Assembly (NCBI GenBank): GCA_023460155.1
Contig: JAEWRF010000116.1
Span: 1 to 47,551, forward strand
Direction: 5' to 3'
From: Bacillota bacterium
GTDB lineage: Bacteria; Bacillota; Clostridia; Oscillospirales; Acutalibacteraceae
Length of the DNA stretch: 47,551 nucleotides
Below are positions 1 through 7,858 of the stretch, one piece after another. The notes beneath the pieces were generated by a model, which did no database searches, was not told the DNA's origin, and saw nothing but the letters and a program-made list of their open reading frames with translations. Numbering within the stretch: the first letter of the stretch is position 1; each line of letters begins with the position of its first letter. The position numbers and the translations under genes are program-made.

Positions 1-608
1 TTCCAACGCAGCACCCCATAAAATGAGAAACAGATCATCAGGAACGTGACCCCGTTAGTCGCCCAGACCCACAGCGCGGCGGAGGGATGGAAAAAGACCA
101 CGACATACACCGCCAAAATGAGTACCTGCTGCGTCAGGTTCACAAGGTTGTACGATTTAAACTTATTCTCGCCGCGCAGCATCATGTTGGTAACGCTGAG
201 CAGCAGAGACAGAATTCCGTAAACCACGATGCCAACTAAGAACTGTGTCGAAGTCGTCGCAAAAAAGGAGCTGTGCCGCAGCGCAATCAGAACGGCCGAA
301 GCGACCACTAAAATCAACAGGGTGATGGAAAACGTCAGTTTGCGAATGGCCTTCTTTGTGTTTCCAATTGTATAACGGGCGACAAAATACACGATCGCGG
401 CAGAGATGCTCAGCCCCAGAATAGAATTAAACCCGGAGCCCCAGGTCTGCACCTGATTATAGAGGCCCTTGACGTCCGGGGCAACGCGTGAAAGCACAAG
501 CAGACTGCCGATCAGGCTCAGGAGCGCCCCGATCGCGTTCGTGCCGAAGGTATTGATGGAATCGCGGACAATATCACTGTGGACTTTTTTCGTCTTTGTT
601 TTTCCCAT
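1..608 (-). CDS. Polysaccharide/lipid flippase-like membrane protein (N-terminal part; runs off the window)
   Basis: Reading from an ATG at 608 towards base 1, the frame is open for about 202 codons and leaves the window, so the C-terminus is missing. The visible part starts with a short Lys-rich segment (MGKTKTKKVHSD), then the stretch SINTFGTNAIGALLSLIGS and at least five further hydrophobic helices separated by short basic loops. This is the layout of MOP-superfamily flippases (Wzx/MATE-like, 12-14 helices), which move lipid-linked saccharides or drugs across the membrane. I infer a saccharide-export role only from the general resemblance, and no substrate can be named. A strong promoter lies just upstream (642-670), and GGAG 8 nt before the ATG supports this start. 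That GGAG sits inside a perfect inverted repeat. Confidence 0.7.
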   Translation of the reverse strand, partial: MGKTKTKKVHSDIVRDSINTFGTNAIGALLSLIGSLLVLSRVAPDVKGLYNQVQTWGSGFNSILGLSISAAIVYFVARYTIGNTKKAIRKLTFSITLLILVVASAVLIALRHSSFFATTSTQFLVGIVVYGILSLLLSVTNMMLRGENKFKSYNLVNLTQQVLILAVYVVVFFHPSAALWVWATNGVTFLMICFSFYGVLRW

Positions 609-611
609 AAA

Positions 612-644
612 AATAACTCCATCTATCAGTCAGATGGAGTTATT
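612..644 (-). terminator. Perfect 13-bp hairpin between ECF gene and flippase gene
   Basis: A 13-bp perfect stem (AATAACTCCATCT and its complement) encloses a 7-nt loop. On the minus strand it is followed by TTT and then the flippase ATG, so it has terminator form for the ECF gene ending at 685. It also covers the flippase ribosome site and touches the -10 box of the flippase promoter. It may instead, or also, be a repressor operator. Confidence 0.6.
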
Positions 645-670
645 ATAGCATTTCGGGAAAGAGAGTACAA
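642..670 (-). promoter_or_regulatory. Sigma-A promoter of the flippase gene
   Basis: On the minus strand TTGTAC (665-670) is followed after exactly 17 nt by an extended -10, TGC-TATAAT (642-647). The predicted start point is near 635, inside the 612-644 inverted repeat. Confidence 0.7.
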
Positions 671-684
671 GCAAAGGAAGGATT

Positions 685-1257
685 TCAGCCTGCTTTCCCC
701 AGTTTATTGCGTTCCAGCGCGCTTCGCACGGCAAAATACAGCGGGATGGCAATCACGTCCGCGATAACCGCGTTGGTCAGCGTGGCGCCGAGCTTGGTGG
801 CAAGAATCACCGCAGCGGCCTGTGCCGTGGAGCCGAGCAGAAACTGCTTGAGGTACGAATAGCCGAGGTACAGAACGCAGTAGGAAAGCGAGCCGGTCAC
901 CGAGCCGACGATCACGCGGGAAAGTTTGCGGCCCAGCTTATCACCGCCCCAGACGATCAGCCCGGCGATGAACGCCATGGCGAATTTCGTTACGAGGGTC
1001 ACCGGCGCGCTGGAGGCCCAGCCGCCAACCAGATCGAACAGGAACGAGCCGACGCCCGCCGCAAGGCCGCCGTACATCGGGCCCAGCAAAAGCCCGGAAA
1101 GGATGCAGAACACGTTGGCAAAGCCGATCATCGTCTTATCCCCGCCGACCGGAATTTCCACTTTGAAGAACACGGTCGCCACAAAGACGAGCGCAGCCAT
1201 CAGGCCGGTAAAGGCCAGATTGACCGTTGAATTTTTGGAAAAGAACGTTCGATTCAT
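685..1257 (-). CDS. ECF transporter S component (substrate-binding membrane subunit)
   Basis: The 190-residue protein is almost entirely hydrophobic, with about six helices. It carries the S-component pattern of a Lys/Asn-poor N-terminal helix (FTGLMAALVFVATVFFKVEIP), a glycine-rich second segment (FANVFCILSGLLLGPMYGGLAAG) and a DLVGGW loop. S components bind a vitamin or precursor and dock onto a shared EcfA-EcfA'-EcfT module, which is not encoded here. I chose the ATG at 1257 because GAGGGG lies 7 nt upstream; the ATG at 1263 is too close to it. It lies 38 bp downstream of a second S component and is probably in the same operon. The MocR regulator upstream suggests a vitamin B6-type substrate, which is inference only. 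Confidence 0.8.
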   Translation of the reverse strand: MNRTFFSKNSTVNLAFTGLMAALVFVATVFFKVEIPVGGDKTMIGFANVFCILSGLLLGPMYGGLAAGVGSFLFDLVGGWASSAPVTLVTKFAMAFIAGLIVWGGDKLGRKLSRVIVGSVTGSLSYCVLYLGYSYLKQFLLGSTAQAAAVILATKLGATLTNAVIADVIAIPLYFAVRSALERNKLGKAG

Positions 1258-1295
1258 AATCATACCCCTCTTTATCTATTAAATACTGAATCTTC

Positions 1296-1817
1296 TTAAT
1301 GGGCCAGCAGAGCGGTCAGGCTGCTTTTGCCGTGCACCCGGTCAAGGGCCCGGCCCGCCAGCAGGTAAATTACCGCGCTCGCCCCGGCCTGTACAAGATT
1401 GGCCGGTATTTCCGGAACCGGAGCAACAAAGCTGTGGTACAGAATCACTTCGGTCAGATAGTAGCCGCCCACGCAGATCAGCCCGGCGGCGATGGAGGCA
1501 GCGGTGTTCCGCCTGGTGACAATCGTCTTTCCCGTAGAGGTAAAGCAAAGCGCCATTGCCGATTTAATCAGCAGGGTCGGCACGGCGTAAACGGCGCTGC
1601 CCGTCAGCAGATCCGACAGAGCCTCCCCGACGGCGCCAGCGGCGGCGCCCCAGGGTGCAGGCAACAGGCTGGCCGAAAGATACAGGAAGGCGTCGCCCAG
1701 ATGGATGTATCCGCCCGTCGCGGGGGTCGGAATATGAAGCACATACGCGGTTACCAGAAAGGTCATGGCCGCGAACATGCCTGCGAACACATATTTCCGA
1801 ATCGAAGAGTTCTGCAT
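1296..1817 (-). CDS. ECF transporter S component, second subunit gene
   Basis: This 173-residue integral membrane protein begins MQNSSIRKYVFAGMFAAMTFLVTAYV and contains the segment HIPTPATGGYIHLGDAFLYLSASLL. That is the typical ECF S-component motif region (a helix, then a GDAFLYL-type loop that lines the substrate pocket), similar to the TIGR04002/ThiW-PdxU-like group. The ATG at 1817 has AGGTGG 6 nt upstream. A longer in-frame reading towards 2240 exists but lies antisense within the regulator gene and has no ribosome site, so I reject it. The gene is divergent from the MocR regulator with only 125 bp between the two starts, an arrangement known for PdxR-controlled B6 transporters. Substrate identity remains inference. 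Confidence 0.8.
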   Translation of the reverse strand: MQNSSIRKYVFAGMFAAMTFLVTAYVLHIPTPATGGYIHLGDAFLYLSASLLPAPWGAAAGAVGEALSDLLTGSAVYAVPTLLIKSAMALCFTSTGKTIVTRRNTAASIAAGLICVGGYYLTEVILYHSFVAPVPEIPANLVQAGASAVIYLLAGRALDRVHGKSSLTALLAH

Positions 1818-1835
1818 TGTTGCCACCTCACGGAA

Positions 1836-1864
1836 TTGATTTTTCTCAAATGGATTGCTATAAT
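1836..1864 (+). promoter_or_regulatory. Sigma-A promoter of the MocR regulator gene
   Basis: TTGATT (1836-1841), 17 nt, then TATAAT (1859-1864). The predicted start point, near 1871, is downstream of any in-frame extension and consistent with the ATG at 1943. Confidence 0.7.
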
Positions 1865-1870
1865 GATAGC
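1857..1870. promoter_or_regulatory. Palindrome over the divergent promoter region
   Basis: GCTAT-AATG-ATAGC is a perfect 5-bp inverted repeat containing the plus-strand -10 box. On the minus strand it supplies TATCAT, 17 nt after TTTTAA, a possible promoter for the ECF genes. A regulator bound here could control both directions. Binding by the adjacent MocR protein is inferred. Confidence 0.4.
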
Positions 1871-1942
1871 GGAAATCTGTAGTGATTAAAATACACAGTT
1901 TATAAAAATATGATAAGTACAGATAGAGAAAGAGGAATCCGC

Positions 1943-3310
1943 ATGACCTATGACTATCTCCAACTCGACAAAGGAGCCGAAGTTCCCCTTTACGAGCAGC
2001 TTTACCGCTCCATTCAGGAGGCCGTAGAAACCGGGCATCTGAAAAAGGGCGACCGGCTGCCCTCGGTGCGCAAGCTGGCGGAGGACCTCGCCTTAAGCTG
2101 CACAACCGTGGAAAGCGCCTATCAGCAGCTCTGCGTGGAGGGCTACATCCGAAACGAGCCCCGGCGGGGCTATTTTGCGCAGGGCGCTCAGCGCAGCGCC
2201 CCGCGCCCCCGCGCCGCTCCCGCGGAAGCTTCCCCGGCACCCGGACCCGCAGTGCGCTACGATTTCGGCACCGGGAGCGTGGACAGCGGCAGCATCGACC
2301 TGAAAATCTGGAGGCGGCACATCCGGGATGTGCTGAACCGGCAGCGCGTGATCGCTTCCTACGGCGACCATCAGGGTGAGCCTCAGCTCCGCGCGGCGCT
2401 CTCCGCCTACAGCTACGGAGTCCGTGGGGTCATCGCGCCGCCCGAGCGTATCGTGATCGGCGCGGGCACGCAGCCGCTGCTTTCGATTCTGTGCGGGCTG
2501 CTTGGTCCCGCGCGGGCCGTCGCGATGGAGGAGCCGGGCTTCCCACAGGCGGAGCAGGTGTTCTCCGACTGTGGGTTCCCCGTTGTAAAGCTGCCGGGCG
2601 ACAGCGAAGGCGTGCGGATGGATGCCCTCGCCCGCTGCGGCGCTAAGCTCCTGTTTGTCGGCCCGTCGAACCGCGTGCGCACCGGGGCGAGCATCCCGAT
2701 GAGCCGGCGCTTTGAACTGCTCCGATGGGCGGAGGAAACCGGAGCGACCCTGATCGAGGATGACCACAACGGCGAACTACGCTACCGAGCCCGGCCGATC
2801 CCCGCCATGCAGGGCATCGGCGGAGAAAAAAGCGTCGTTTATATCGGCTCCTTTTCAAAGCTTCTGCTGCCCTCCGTGCGCATCGGCTACATGGCGCTGC
2901 CGCCCGAACTGTTGGAGCGTTATCTGCCCCGCGCGCGCAACTACAACCAGACCGCCTCAAAAATCGAACAGCTCGCGCTGGCGCAGTACATTGAAAGCGG
3001 GCAGCTGGAGCGCCATCTCCGCCGCCTGCGCAAGCTTTACGGCGCGAAAAGCAGTCTGCTTGTCCAGTCCCTTCAGGAAGCGTTCGGCTCCGGGTTCGAC
3101 ATTCTGCTGGAGGAAACGGCACTCTGCCTGCTGCTGACCCCGCGGTTCGACTGCTCGGCAGAGGAACTTTGCCGCCTTGCGCTGGAAAACGGAGTCCGAG
3201 TGCAAACGGATTCCGGCGGCGGACGGATCCGGCTGGGCTTTTCCGGCATCCCCCCCGAGGAGATTCCCGCCGCCGTCGCCTGTCTGAAACAGGCATGGGA
3301 ACCGTATTAA
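1943..3310 (+). CDS. MocR/PdxR-type transcriptional regulator (GntR HTH fused to aminotransferase-like domain)
   Basis: The 455-residue protein has an N-terminal GntR winged-helix domain (about residues 10-78: PLYEQLYRSIQEAVETG, then DRLPSVRKLAEDLALSCTTV) and a linker rich in Ala and Pro. A fold-type I aminotransferase domain follows, with the GSFSKLLLPSVRIGY stretch whose Lys normally binds pyridoxal phosphate. MocR proteins sense PLP and control B6 synthesis or uptake, or GABA and taurine use. The start at 1943 has GAGG 7 nt upstream, while the earlier ATG at 1910 has no ribosome site. The divergent neighbours are two ECF S components, so control of B6 vitamer uptake is the simplest reading. 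The GntR-aminotransferase assignment is firm, but the regulon is inferred. Confidence 0.9.
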   Translation: MTYDYLQLDKGAEVPLYEQLYRSIQEAVETGHLKKGDRLPSVRKLAEDLALSCTTVESAYQQLCVEGYIRNEPRRGYFAQGAQRSAPRPRAAPAEASPAPGPAVRYDFGTGSVDSGSIDLKIWRRHIRDVLNRQRVIASYGDHQGEPQLRAALSAYSYGVRGVIAPPERIVIGAGTQPLLSILCGLLGPARAVAMEEPGFPQAEQVFSDCGFPVVKLPGDSEGVRMDALARCGAKLLFVGPSNRVRTGASIPMSRRFELLRWAEETGATLIEDDHNGELRYRARPIPAMQGIGGEKSVVYIGSFSKLLLPSVRIGYMALPPELLERYLPRARNYNQTASKIEQLALAQYIESGQLERHLRRLRKLYGAKSSLLVQSLQEAFGSGFDILLEETALCLLLTPRFDCSAEELCRLALENGVRVQTDSGGGRIRLGFSGIPPEEIPAAVACLKQAWEPY

Positions 3311-3317
3311 GCAGGCT

Positions 3318-3346
3318 TTGCCTTTTTCCATCCGGCGTTGTATAAT
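3318..3346 (+). promoter_or_regulatory. Sigma-A promoter of pepT
   Basis: TTGCCT (3318-3323), 17 nt, TATAAT (3341-3346). The start point, near 3353, makes the in-frame TTG at 3355 and ATG at 3358 unlikely starts. Confidence 0.65.
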
Positions 3347-3375
3347 AGGAAAAATTGATGGAAGGGTCTGAAATC

Positions 3376-4608
3376 ATGCGAGCATATGAACGTCTTCTGC
3401 AGTACGTCGCCTTTGACACCACCTCCGATGAGAACGCGCCGGAGGATCGGTGCCCCAGCAGCGAAGGACAGACAATATTCGGAAAATATCTCGTGGAGGA
3501 AATGAAACGGGCCGGCCTCACGGATGCGCACGCGGATTCGGACGGCTACCTTTACGGGACCCTGCCGGCGAACTGCGTGCAGACGCTCCCGGTGATCGGC
3601 CTGATCGCTCACATGGACACCAGTTCCGCCGTCAGCGGAGCAAATATTCACCCCCGCATTGTAAAAGACTACGGCGGCGGTGATATCGTCCTGAACCCGG
3701 AGAAAAACAGGGTTCTGCGTGCGGCGGAGAACCCGGACCTTTCCGATTATCTCGGCATGGACCTGATTGTAACCGACGGCACCACCCTGCTCGGCGCGGA
3801 CGACAAGGCGGGCATTGCGGAAATTCTGACCGCCGTGGAGGAACTGGCCTCGCAGAACATCCCGCACGGAAAAATCTCCGTCGGCTTTACGCCGGATGAG
3901 GAGATCGGCCGGGGTGCCGACCGGTTCAATCTTCAGGGCTTCGGCGCGGATTTTGCCTACACGGTGGACGGAGGAAAAATCGGCGAGCTGGAATATGAAA
4001 ATTTCAATGCAGCCGAAGCCGTTGTGACCGTCGCCGGAATCAGCATTCACCCGGGCGACGCCAAAAACCGGATGCGCAACGCGGTCCTCTGCGCCGCAGA
4101 ATTCAGTTCCATGCTCCCGGCAAACGAGACCCCCGCCTGCACGGAAGGATACGAAGGCTTCTACCACCTGATGCGCATGGAGGGGGATGTCGAACGGGCG
4201 GAACTGCACTATATCATCCGCGATCACGACCGTGCGAAATTCGAGGGCCGGAAGGACCGGCTCCGGAAAATTGCGGACTACCTCAACGACAAATACGGAG
4301 AAAATACGTTTGAACTGAAGATCCGGGATTCCTATTACAATATGAAGGAAAAGATCGAGCCGCATCCCGAGATCATCGAGCGCGCCGTCCGAGCGATGGA
4401 GGCAGCCGGCATGAATCCGAAATCCGTTCCGATCCGAGGCGGCACGGACGGAGCTCGGCTTTCCTTTATGGGACTCCCGTGCCCCAATCTTCCGACGGGC
4501 GGGCATAACTTCCACGGCCGGTACGAATATATCCCGGTTCAGGCCATGGATCAGATGACGCAGGTGCTTGTGAATCTCGTCCGGGCACCGCAGGAAGAAG
4601 GCAAGTGA
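3376..4608 (+). CDS. pepT: Peptidase T (tripeptide aminopeptidase, M20 family)
   Basis: The 410-residue protein matches PepT in length and motifs. PepT is a cytoplasmic dizinc aminopeptidase that removes the N-terminal residue of tripeptides. Visible metal-site and catalytic motifs in order are IAHMDTS (His and Asp), LLGADDKAG (bridging Asp), TPDEEIGRGA (catalytic Glu-Glu), AYTVDGG (Asp) and the C-terminal TGGHNFHGRYEY (His). The RGGTDGARLSFMG stretch before the last His is also typical. The ATG at 3376 has GGAAGGG 9 nt upstream, and the promoter supports this start. It shares a stop/start junction with the acetyltransferase gene downstream and probably forms an operon with it. Confidence 0.92.
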   Translation: MRAYERLLQYVAFDTTSDENAPEDRCPSSEGQTIFGKYLVEEMKRAGLTDAHADSDGYLYGTLPANCVQTLPVIGLIAHMDTSSAVSGANIHPRIVKDYGGGDIVLNPEKNRVLRAAENPDLSDYLGMDLIVTDGTTLLGADDKAGIAEILTAVEELASQNIPHGKISVGFTPDEEIGRGADRFNLQGFGADFAYTVDGGKIGELEYENFNAAEAVVTVAGISIHPGDAKNRMRNAVLCAAEFSSMLPANETPACTEGYEGFYHLMRMEGDVERAELHYIIRDHDRAKFEGRKDRLRKIADYLNDKYGENTFELKIRDSYYNMKEKIEPHPEIIERAVRAMEAAGMNPKSVPIRGGTDGARLSFMGLPCPNLPTGGHNFHGRYEYIPVQAMDQMTQVLVNLVRAPQEEGK

Positions 4609-4610
4609 AA

Positions 4611-5126
4611 ATGAGCCTTAAGCTGGAACGGCCGAACGCGGCCCTCAAAGAAGCATATCTGGATTTTGTGAGCGATTGGAAGCACGCTCCGGAAGAAATT
4701 ACCCCTTATGCCTGCCGCCTGCTGGACCGCAGTTACGAAGAGTGGCTGAGCGATACGCTCCGCGAAGAGACGGAGGTACCGGCAAACTTCGTCACCGCCA
4801 GCCTGTTCCTGCTCACGGACGATTCCGGCTCCGTAATTGGCGCCGTGCACATCCGACACCGGCTGAACGAACGCCTGCTCTTCAGCGGCGGGCACATCGG
4901 TTACGGCATCCGTCCCTCCGAGCGGCGGAAAGGGTACGCGGAAGCAATGCTTGCGCTCGCGCTGCCGGAAGCGAAAATGCTGGGAATCGACCGGGCGCTC
5001 GTCACCTGTGACAAAAGCAACACTGCCTCCGCCCGCACGATTCTGCACTGCGGCGGTGTGCTGGAAAACGAAGTTTCGGAGAACGGCAAGCAGGTGCAGC
5101 GGTACTGGATTGAACTGCTTCCCTGA
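4611..5126 (+). CDS. GNAT-family N-acetyltransferase
   Basis: The 171-residue protein has the GNAT fold signature: a long N-terminal strand-helix part, VIGAVHIRHRLN (strand 4), GYGIRPSERRKGYAEAMLALAL (the acetyl-CoA pyrophosphate-binding motif A, R-K-G-Y-A) and VTCDKSNTASARTILHCGG (motif B). It probably transfers an acetyl group to a small-molecule or amino-acid amine. The closest look is to the YedL/PhnO-like single-domain acetyltransferases of Firmicutes, but the acceptor is not predictable. A GTG at 4605 overlaps the pepT stop. I prefer the ATG at 4611, which has AAGG about 9 nt upstream. It is probably co-transcribed with pepT. Confidence 0.8.
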   Translation: MSLKLERPNAALKEAYLDFVSDWKHAPEEITPYACRLLDRSYEEWLSDTLREETEVPANFVTASLFLLTDDSGSVIGAVHIRHRLNERLLFSGGHIGYGIRPSERRKGYAEAMLALALPEAKMLGIDRALVTCDKSNTASARTILHCGGVLENEVSENGKQVQRYWIELLP

Positions 5127-5139
5127 AAAGCGGAAAAGG

Positions 5140-5169
5140 TTCGCAATTTGTCTGAAAATATGCTATAGT
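5140..5169 (+). promoter_or_regulatory. Promoter of the deformylase-like gene
   Basis: TTCGCA (5140-5145), 18 nt, extended -10 TGC-TATAGT (5164-5169). The start point, near 5176, lies 29 nt before the GTG start. Confidence 0.55.
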
Positions 5170-5204
5170 AATCCGGTAAAGCGTTCGATAAAGGAGCAAA
5201 ATCT

Positions 5205-5708
5205 GTGGCTGTGAAAGAAATCCTGCTGCTGGGAAACGAAAAGCTGTACCAAACCAGCGCGCCCGTTCTTCCGGAAGAGCGGGAAACGGCGGAGCGCATT
5301 GTCGGCGACCTGCGCGATACGATGGCGGCGTTCCGGCAGAAATACGGCTTCGGCCGGGCGATTGCCGCGCCGCAGATCGGCGAGCTGAGCCGCATTCTTT
5401 ATTTGAATGCGGGCGGGCAGGAGACGGTGTTTTTAAACCCGGAACTTGAATTTCCCGACGGCGAACAGTTCACACTATGGGATGACTGCATGAGCTTTCC
5501 CGGGCTGGAAGTGAAGGTGCGGCGGTACAAACGATGCCGGATCACCTTTCAGGATCTTGCGTGGAATCAGCATGTCTGGGAGCCGGAAGAGGACTTCTCC
5601 GAACTGCTGCAGCATGAATACGACCATCTGGACGGAATCCTCGCGGTGCAGCGCGCAGTCGATGAAAAATCGTTCCGGATTAACCGGCGGCACGCAGGCT
5701 GTTATTGA
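5205..5708 (+). CDS. Peptide deformylase-like protein
   Basis: The 167-residue protein has the three deformylase motifs: FGRAIAAPQIG (motif 1, normally GxGxAAPQ), WDDCMSFPG (motif 2, normally EGCLS) and QHEYDHLDG (motif 3, HExxH). The motif 2 Cys and the two motif 3 His are the metal ligands and are present; the motif 3 Glu is also present. The Gly-Leu of motif 2 is replaced by Asp-Met, unlike the housekeeping enzyme. It may remove N-formyl groups from proteins or act on another substrate as a divergent paralogue. The GTG start has AAAGGAG 8 nt upstream. The gene has its own promoter and stands alone ahead of aspS. Confidence 0.8.
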   Translation: MAVKEILLLGNEKLYQTSAPVLPEERETAERIVGDLRDTMAAFRQKYGFGRAIAAPQIGELSRILYLNAGGQETVFLNPELEFPDGEQFTLWDDCMSFPGLEVKVRRYKRCRITFQDLAWNQHVWEPEEDFSELLQHEYDHLDGILAVQRAVDEKSFRINRRHAGCY

Positions 5709-5730
5709 GTTATTTTGAACGGACTGCAAG

Positions 5731-5759
5731 TTGAAAGGCAGCCCGTTTCATGCTATAAT
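5731..5759 (+). promoter_or_regulatory. Sigma-A promoter of aspS-gatCAB
   Basis: TTGAAA (5731-5736), 17 nt, extended -10 TGC-TATAAT (5754-5759). The leader to the aspS ATG is only about 36 nt, too short for a T-box. Confidence 0.75.
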
Positions 5760-5801
5760 GAGTTGTTTATTACGGAAAAATGCAAAAGGGGATTTGCGGA
5801 A

Positions 5802-7553
5802 ATGAACTGTGTCAACCAATACCGCACGCATACCTGCGGAGAAGTCAGCGAAAAGGATATCGGCAAGGAGATTCGCGTCGCCGGATGGGTGGAAAATATC
5901 CGCGATCACGGCGGCATTAAGTTTATCGATTTGCGTGACCATTACGGAGTTGTGCAGATCGTAGTCTACGACGACGAAATGCTCAGGGAAATCAGCCGCG
6001 AATGCACTCTGACGGCATCTGGAACCGTCGTGCTGCGCGACGAGGACACAATCAACCCGAAAATCCCCACCGGCACGGTGGAAGTAAAGGTAAAAACCCT
6101 TGAGGTACTTGGCAAAGTGCTTGCGCCCCTTCCATTTGAAGTGACCACGTCGCTGGAAACCAAGGAAGATGTCCGCCTGAAATACCGCTACCTCGACCTG
6201 CGCAACCCGAAGGTGCACAAAAACATCGTGCTGCGCTCGCAGCTGATTGCAGGTCTGCGCCGGAAGATGACGGAGCTCGGCTTTCTTGAGATTCAGACCC
6301 CGATTCTTTCCGCCTCCTCGCCGGAGGGAGCGCGCGACTACCTGATCCCCAGCCGCCGCCACCCGGGCAAGTTTTACGCTCTGCCTCAGGCACCGCAGAT
6401 TTTCAAGCAGCTCCTGATGGTTTCGGGCTTTGACCGTTATTTCCAGATCGCCCCCTGTTTCCGCGACGAGGACGCCCGCGCGGACCGCTCGCCCGGCGAA
6501 TTTTATCAGCTTGATTTTGAGATGGCCTTCGCGACGCAGGAAGACGTTTTCGCCGTCGCAGAACAGGTTCTGAGCGCAACCTTCGCGGAATTCACGGACA
6601 AGGCCGTTTCCAAGCCGCCGTTTCAGCGCATTCCGTATAAGGAGTGCATGCTGAAATACGGTTCGGACAAGCCGGATCTGCGCAATCCGCTCGAAATTAT
6701 TGACATTACGGATATTTTTGAGGGCACAACGTTCGGCCCGTTCAAGAACAAGACCGTTCGGGCAATCAACGTGGAGAACTGCGCCGACCAGCCGCGCAGC
6801 TTCTTTGAGAATATGCTCAAATTTGCCGAGAGCATCGGCATGAAGGGCCTCGGCTATATCAAGGTGACGGCCGACGGCGAATATCAGGGCCCGATCAACA
6901 AGTACCTGCCGGACGACCGGCGGGATGAGCTGACCCGGCGTGCGGGCTTGAAACCCGGCTGCGTCATTTTCTTCATCGCGGACGACGCGGACATCGCCCC
7001 GAAGCTTGCCGGGCAGATCCGAAACGAACTCGGCGAACGCCTTGGCCTGACCGACAAGAGCCGGTTTGAGCTCTGCTTTGTCACCGATTTCCCGATGTTC
7101 GAGCCCGACGAAGAAACCGGCAAGATCGGTTTTACGCACAACCCGTTCTCCATGCCTCAGGGAGGGATGGACGCGCTGCTTAATAAAAAGCCCGAGGACG
7201 TGCTCGCCTACCAGTACGATATCGTCTGCAACGGCGTGGAGCTTTCCTCCGGCGCGGTTCGGAACCACCGCATCGACATTATGAAAAAAGCCTTTGAAAT
7301 TGCAGGGTACTCCGAAGAGGATCTGAAAACCAAATTCACCTCGCTCTACCACGCGTTTCAGTACGGCGCGCCGCCGCATGCGGGCATGGCGCCCGGCATC
7401 GACCGCATGCTGATGCTTTTAACGGACGAGGAAAACATTCGCGAAGTCATAGCGTTCCCGATGAATTCGAACGCTCAGGACGTCATGATGGGCTCGCCGA
7501 ACGAAGTGACGGAACAGCAGCTGCGTGAGGCGCATATTAAGCTAAGAAAATAA
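5802..7553 (+). CDS. aspS: Aspartyl-tRNA synthetase (possibly non-discriminating)
   Basis: This 583-residue class II synthetase charges tRNA-Asp with aspartate. Visible are the N-terminal OB anticodon-binding fold (GWVENIRDHGGIKFIDLRD, residues 28-46), motif 2 FRDEDARADRSPGEFYQLD, the bacterial GAD insertion region and motif 3 GMAPGIDRMLML. His36 in the RDHGG stretch corresponds to the His seen in non-discriminating bacterial AspRS, which also charges tRNA-Asn; discriminating enzymes usually have Leu there. The ATG at 5802 follows the promoter at 5731-5759; longer readings would begin upstream of that promoter. The gatCAB genes follow within 21 bp, as expected if Asp-tRNA-Asn is made and then amidated. 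The synthetase identity is certain, the tRNA specificity inferred. Confidence 0.97.
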   Translation: MNCVNQYRTHTCGEVSEKDIGKEIRVAGWVENIRDHGGIKFIDLRDHYGVVQIVVYDDEMLREISRECTLTASGTVVLRDEDTINPKIPTGTVEVKVKTLEVLGKVLAPLPFEVTTSLETKEDVRLKYRYLDLRNPKVHKNIVLRSQLIAGLRRKMTELGFLEIQTPILSASSPEGARDYLIPSRRHPGKFYALPQAPQIFKQLLMVSGFDRYFQIAPCFRDEDARADRSPGEFYQLDFEMAFATQEDVFAVAEQVLSATFAEFTDKAVSKPPFQRIPYKECMLKYGSDKPDLRNPLEIIDITDIFEGTTFGPFKNKTVRAINVENCADQPRSFFENMLKFAESIGMKGLGYIKVTADGEYQGPINKYLPDDRRDELTRRAGLKPGCVIFFIADDADIAPKLAGQIRNELGERLGLTDKSRFELCFVTDFPMFEPDEETGKIGFTHNPFSMPQGGMDALLNKKPEDVLAYQYDIVCNGVELSSGAVRNHRIDIMKKAFEIAGYSEEDLKTKFTSLYHAFQYGAPPHAGMAPGIDRMLMLLTDEENIREVIAFPMNSNAQDVMMGSPNEVTEQQLREAHIKLRK

Positions 7554-7573
7554 GCAACGAAAGGGGTATCCCG

Positions 7574-7852
7574 ATGGTCACCCATGAAGAAATCCTGAAA
7601 ATTGCAAAGCTTGCCAAACTCTCCGTATCGCCTGAGGAGCTGGACGGTCTGACGGACGATATGAACGGGATTATCGAATTTGCGAATACCGTCAGCCGCG
7701 TCGGCACGGATGCTTCCGACTTCGACAATATCAACGGCCTTTCGAATGTGTTCCGCGAGGATGTCCCCGAGCCCTCTTATCAGCGGGAGGAAATCCTGAA
7801 AAACGCGCTGAATCAGGAAGACGGCTATTTCCTTGTGAAACGGAGGGGTTAG
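7574..7852 (+). CDS. gatC: Asp-tRNA(Asn)/Glu-tRNA(Gln) amidotransferase subunit C
   Basis: The 92-residue protein has the GatC pattern: HEEILKIAKLAKLSVSPEEL at the N-terminus, then FANTVSRVGT and a C-terminal FREDVPEPSYQREEILKNAL that wraps between GatA and GatB. GatC stabilises the amidotransferase complex that converts misacylated Asp-tRNA-Asn and Glu-tRNA-Gln to the amides. Its length and position before gatA are standard. It starts 20 bp after aspS with a GAAAGGGGT ribosome site and ends 6 bp before gatA. Confidence 0.93.
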   Translation: MVTHEEILKIAKLAKLSVSPEELDGLTDDMNGIIEFANTVSRVGTDASDFDNINGLSNVFREDVPEPSYQREEILKNALNQEDGYFLVKRRG

Positions 7853-7858
7853 GAACTC

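Noticed and set aside
1818..2240. N-terminal extension of the second ECF protein
   Set aside because: It would overlap the MocR gene and both promoters, is Arg/Pro-rich without motifs, and the ATG at 1817 has a good ribosome site.
5760..5801. T-box leader before aspS
   Set aside because: The promoter leaves only about 36 nt of leader, far too short, and no T-box sequence is present.
5748..7379. 543-codon minus-strand frame opposite aspS
   Set aside because: Antisense shadow of a conserved synthetase with no start signals or family motifs.
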